Positions 62,222 through 64,000 of a DNA stretch of 64,000 bases are shown here, in pieces (the first letter of the stretch is position 1; every line of letters begins with the position of its first letter). Source of the DNA: Doryteuthis pealeii (Eukaryota; Mollusca; Cephalopoda; Myopsida; Loliginidae); contig CM042156.1 in assembly GCA_023376005.1 (NCBI GenBank), positions 48,454,981-48,518,980 on the forward strand, read 5' to 3'. The notes beneath the pieces are model-generated. The model was not told the DNA's origin. It saw only the letters and a program-made list of their open reading frames with translations, and ran no database searches. The position numbers were made by a program, and so were the translations under genes.

Positions 62222-62503
62222 CAAGGCAGCCAGCACCGAAATCACCAAAAAAAGCCACCAAGGCAACTAACACTTAAAGCGACACGCACCTCTTTTGCGA
62301 TCTCGTTTCATAGGAACATTCTTTTCATTTACACTGACAAAATCCGGTTGTTTGTTAACAGACTATTTTAAGATTTTTTAAAATTATAAAACTAGCCCCT
62401 AACCCTAACCCTAACCCCTAATCCTAACCCCTAACAAACAACCGGATTTTGACGGTGTAAATGAAAAAAATGTCCTAATGAAACGAGATCGCAAAAGGGG
62501 TGC
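62222..62503 (+). mobile_element. Small TIR element with internal telomere-like repeats, copy 1
   Basis: Element proper 62286-62503: ends 'gcacctcttttgcgatctcg' and 'cgagatcgcaaaaggggtgc' are inverted, as are 'acaaaatccggttgttt' and 'aacaaccggattttg' inside. Between them 'ccctaaccctaaccctaacc' type DNA (62395-62435) is 40 bases of the CCCTAA family. No ORF. Flank 62222-62285 is also part of the larger inverted duplication. Confidence 0.8.
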
Positions 62504-63012
62504 CGAAAGCAACTCCCTCTAATGGAAACTCACCATAGGAAAGCCACCAAGGCAACTAACACTTATAGCGACACGCACCCAATACAACTCACCATATGGA
62601 AAGCACTTAGGTAATTTACACCCAAGTTAACTCACTATATGAAAGAACCCACGGCAACTCACCATATGAAAGCATCCTAGGCAACTGGTATCGAAAGCAA
62701 CTCACCATATAAAAACGCGTTAGGCAAATCGCTAGCAACCAGCGAAATGAAAGCAACCAGCGCAACTCGTACCCAAGGTAACATGCATTCAAGGTAATAT
62801 ACCTTCATATAGCAGCATCAAATGCAACTCACCATACTACAGAACTCATGAGAATTCGCACCCAATATGATAGCACACAAGGCAAGTCCCCAAGCCAAAT
62901 CCCATTGTGACAACGCCGAAGACTTCTCAAGCAACAGCACCAAAGGCAACACGCCATATAACACAACCAAAGGCAACAACAGCCAAGGCAACTTGAACCA
63001 TATGACCTTTAG

Positions 63013-63294
63013 GCACCCCTTTTGCGATCTTATTTCATTAGGACATTTTTTCATTTACACCGTCAAAATCCGGTTGTTTTTAGGGGTTAGGATTAGGGGT
63101 TAGGGTTAGGGTTAGGGGCTAGTTTTATAATAAAAAAAACTCTAAAAATAGTCTGTTAACAAACAACCGGATTTTGTCAGTGTAAATGAAAAGAATGTTC
63201 TTATGAAACGAGATCGCAAAAGAGGTGCGTGTCGCTTTAAGTGTTAGTTGCCTTGGTGGCTTTTTTTGGTGATTTCGGTGCTGGCTGCCTTGGA
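63013..63294 (-). mobile_element. Small TIR element with internal telomere-like repeats, copy 2
   Basis: Element proper 63013-63228, reverse orientation to copy 1, with TTAGGG-type repeats 63081-63119 ('gattaggggttagggttagg'). The flank 63229-63294 mirrors 62222-62285 exactly by eye. Outside that, 'ctttaggcac' (63006) and 'gtgcctaaaggtcatatgg' (63296) form another inverted pair, so the whole block sits in a larger palindrome. Confidence 0.8.
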
Positions 63295-63850
63295 GGTGCC
63301 TAAAGGTCATATGGTCCAGCAACTTGAATCCAAACTCTTATGCAACGGCATCCAAGGCAACTCGCATCCAATGCAACCTTCATCCAATGTTGATCACCAA
63401 GTAACTCCCCAAAGCAACGCGCATCCCTGGTTGTGACAGCATTTAAGGCAACTAGTCACGTGACAGTAATCAAGGCAACTTGCATATGACAACACCCTAG
63501 CCATTTATTATCCAATGCACATCACACATAAGATAATTCGCCATATGACTGCGTCCAAGAGAATTGGTATTGAAGACCACTTGTTAGCAGCGCAACACAT
63601 CGTATGACAGCACTCAAGAAAGCAATGCGCATCCAAGATAAAATGCACCCAAGGTAAGATGCCCCTAACAGCACTCAAAGCAATTCGCCATCTGACAGCA
63701 CCCTAGACAGCATACATATCCAAACTCGACTTGGAATCTGCAGAGCAACCAACTCAATAGATGTTGCTCCCAAGGCAAATTGCCGTATGAGAACAACCAA
63801 GACAATTCGCAATCCAAGGCAACTCACTCACAGATTACGTCATAATATTC

Positions 63851-64000
63851 TTATGCTATATACACCCAAAATTTGAGTAAGGAATTTTAAAAATTGTTTA
63901 TTACTCTCATCTTTTTTTTTTTTACAGTAACAAGAAGTTAACTAAAAAGTTTACAAATAAATAAATACCTACGATTTTGTGTAAAATTGATGGGGAAAAT
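63851..64000. other. Unassigned end of window
   Basis: AT-rich; nothing recognised. Confidence 0.4.

Larger units (their letters stand above)
62160..63850 (+). repeat. Degenerate minisatellite built on 'aaggcaactcrccatatgaa'
   Basis: Variants of 'caaggcaactcaccatatg', 'gaaagcaacc', 'gacagcaccc' recur every 20-30 bases across the region (for example near 62525, 62630, 62660, 62700, 62820, 62940, 63355, 63450, 63660, 63780). Divergence is high and the unit length varies. It is interrupted by the two telomere-repeat elements. Confidence 0.75.

Noticed and set aside
62395..62435. Chromosome end (telomere)
   Set aside because: Only about 40 bases, inside a TIR element, mirrored 650 bases away, with sequence continuing on both sides.

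Overview
This window looks like intergenic or accessory chromatin from a repeat-rich invertebrate animal genome. It is AT-rich, full of (TA)n, (GA)n and (CA)n microsatellites, and packed with transposable-element debris: tRNA-headed SINEs, RTE-like and other non-LTR retrotransposon fragments, mariner, hAT and Helitron relatives, long-inverted-repeat elements, and TTAGGG-type telomere-like DNA. The SINE set (A/B-box heads, tails such as AAACAAACAAAC or (TA)n) suggests a mollusc or other lophotrochozoan, with a cephalopod plausible; this is inference, because no host gene is available to fix the taxon. I find no convincing intact host protein-coding gene. All recognisable coding sequence is mobile-element derived and mostly broken. 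Family letters (SINE A-D, elements F, H, I/J, K, M) are labels coined here.

Layout. 0-5 kb: SINEs A and B, an 18-20 bp minisatellite and AT-rich repeats. 4.8-7.5 kb: microsatellites and palindromes with hammerhead-like cores. 8.2-9.8 kb: element H, a LINE 3' end and a Helitron. 10.5-12.6 kb: a palindrome, a mariner remnant and a five-copy 208-bp satellite. 13.0-19.5 kb: a remarkable locus where segments of an RTE-like reverse transcriptase (RT) gene have become tandem satellites (a 47-bp array, a 5-copy array on +, and about 30 copies on -). 20-29 kb: GA array, element F, RTE fragments, a second Helitron, SINE C copies and a long-inverted-repeat element. 29.3-40.7 kb: a giant fold-back (arms 29.3-34.7 and 35.0-40.6 kb), a 100-N gap, then a direct repeat of the loop. 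This arrangement looks like a long-read fold-back assembly error. 41-48 kb: LINE 3' ends, SINE A, a textbook hammerhead ribozyme at 44.3 kb, and transposase-like exons. 48-61 kb: microsatellites, SINEs, element F with a mariner, and TA-flanked palindromes, the best (60.65-60.92 kb) holding two divergent hammerheads. 62.2-63.9 kb: a degenerate minisatellite carrying two inverted copies of a small inverted-repeat element with TTAGGG-like repeats inside.

The elements are tied together by nesting: Helitron interrupted by two retroposons with clear target-site duplications, SINE C split by a solo LTR, SINE B split by a hammerhead palindrome, and a long-inverted-repeat element split by a LINE 3' end. 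The most novel material is (1) the hammerhead-bearing, (TA)n-flanked palindromes and the 283-bp hammerhead dimer, probably related to Penelope-like elements or retrozymes, and (2) the RT-gene-derived satellite array. Every call was made by eye; none was confirmed by database search or folding software.
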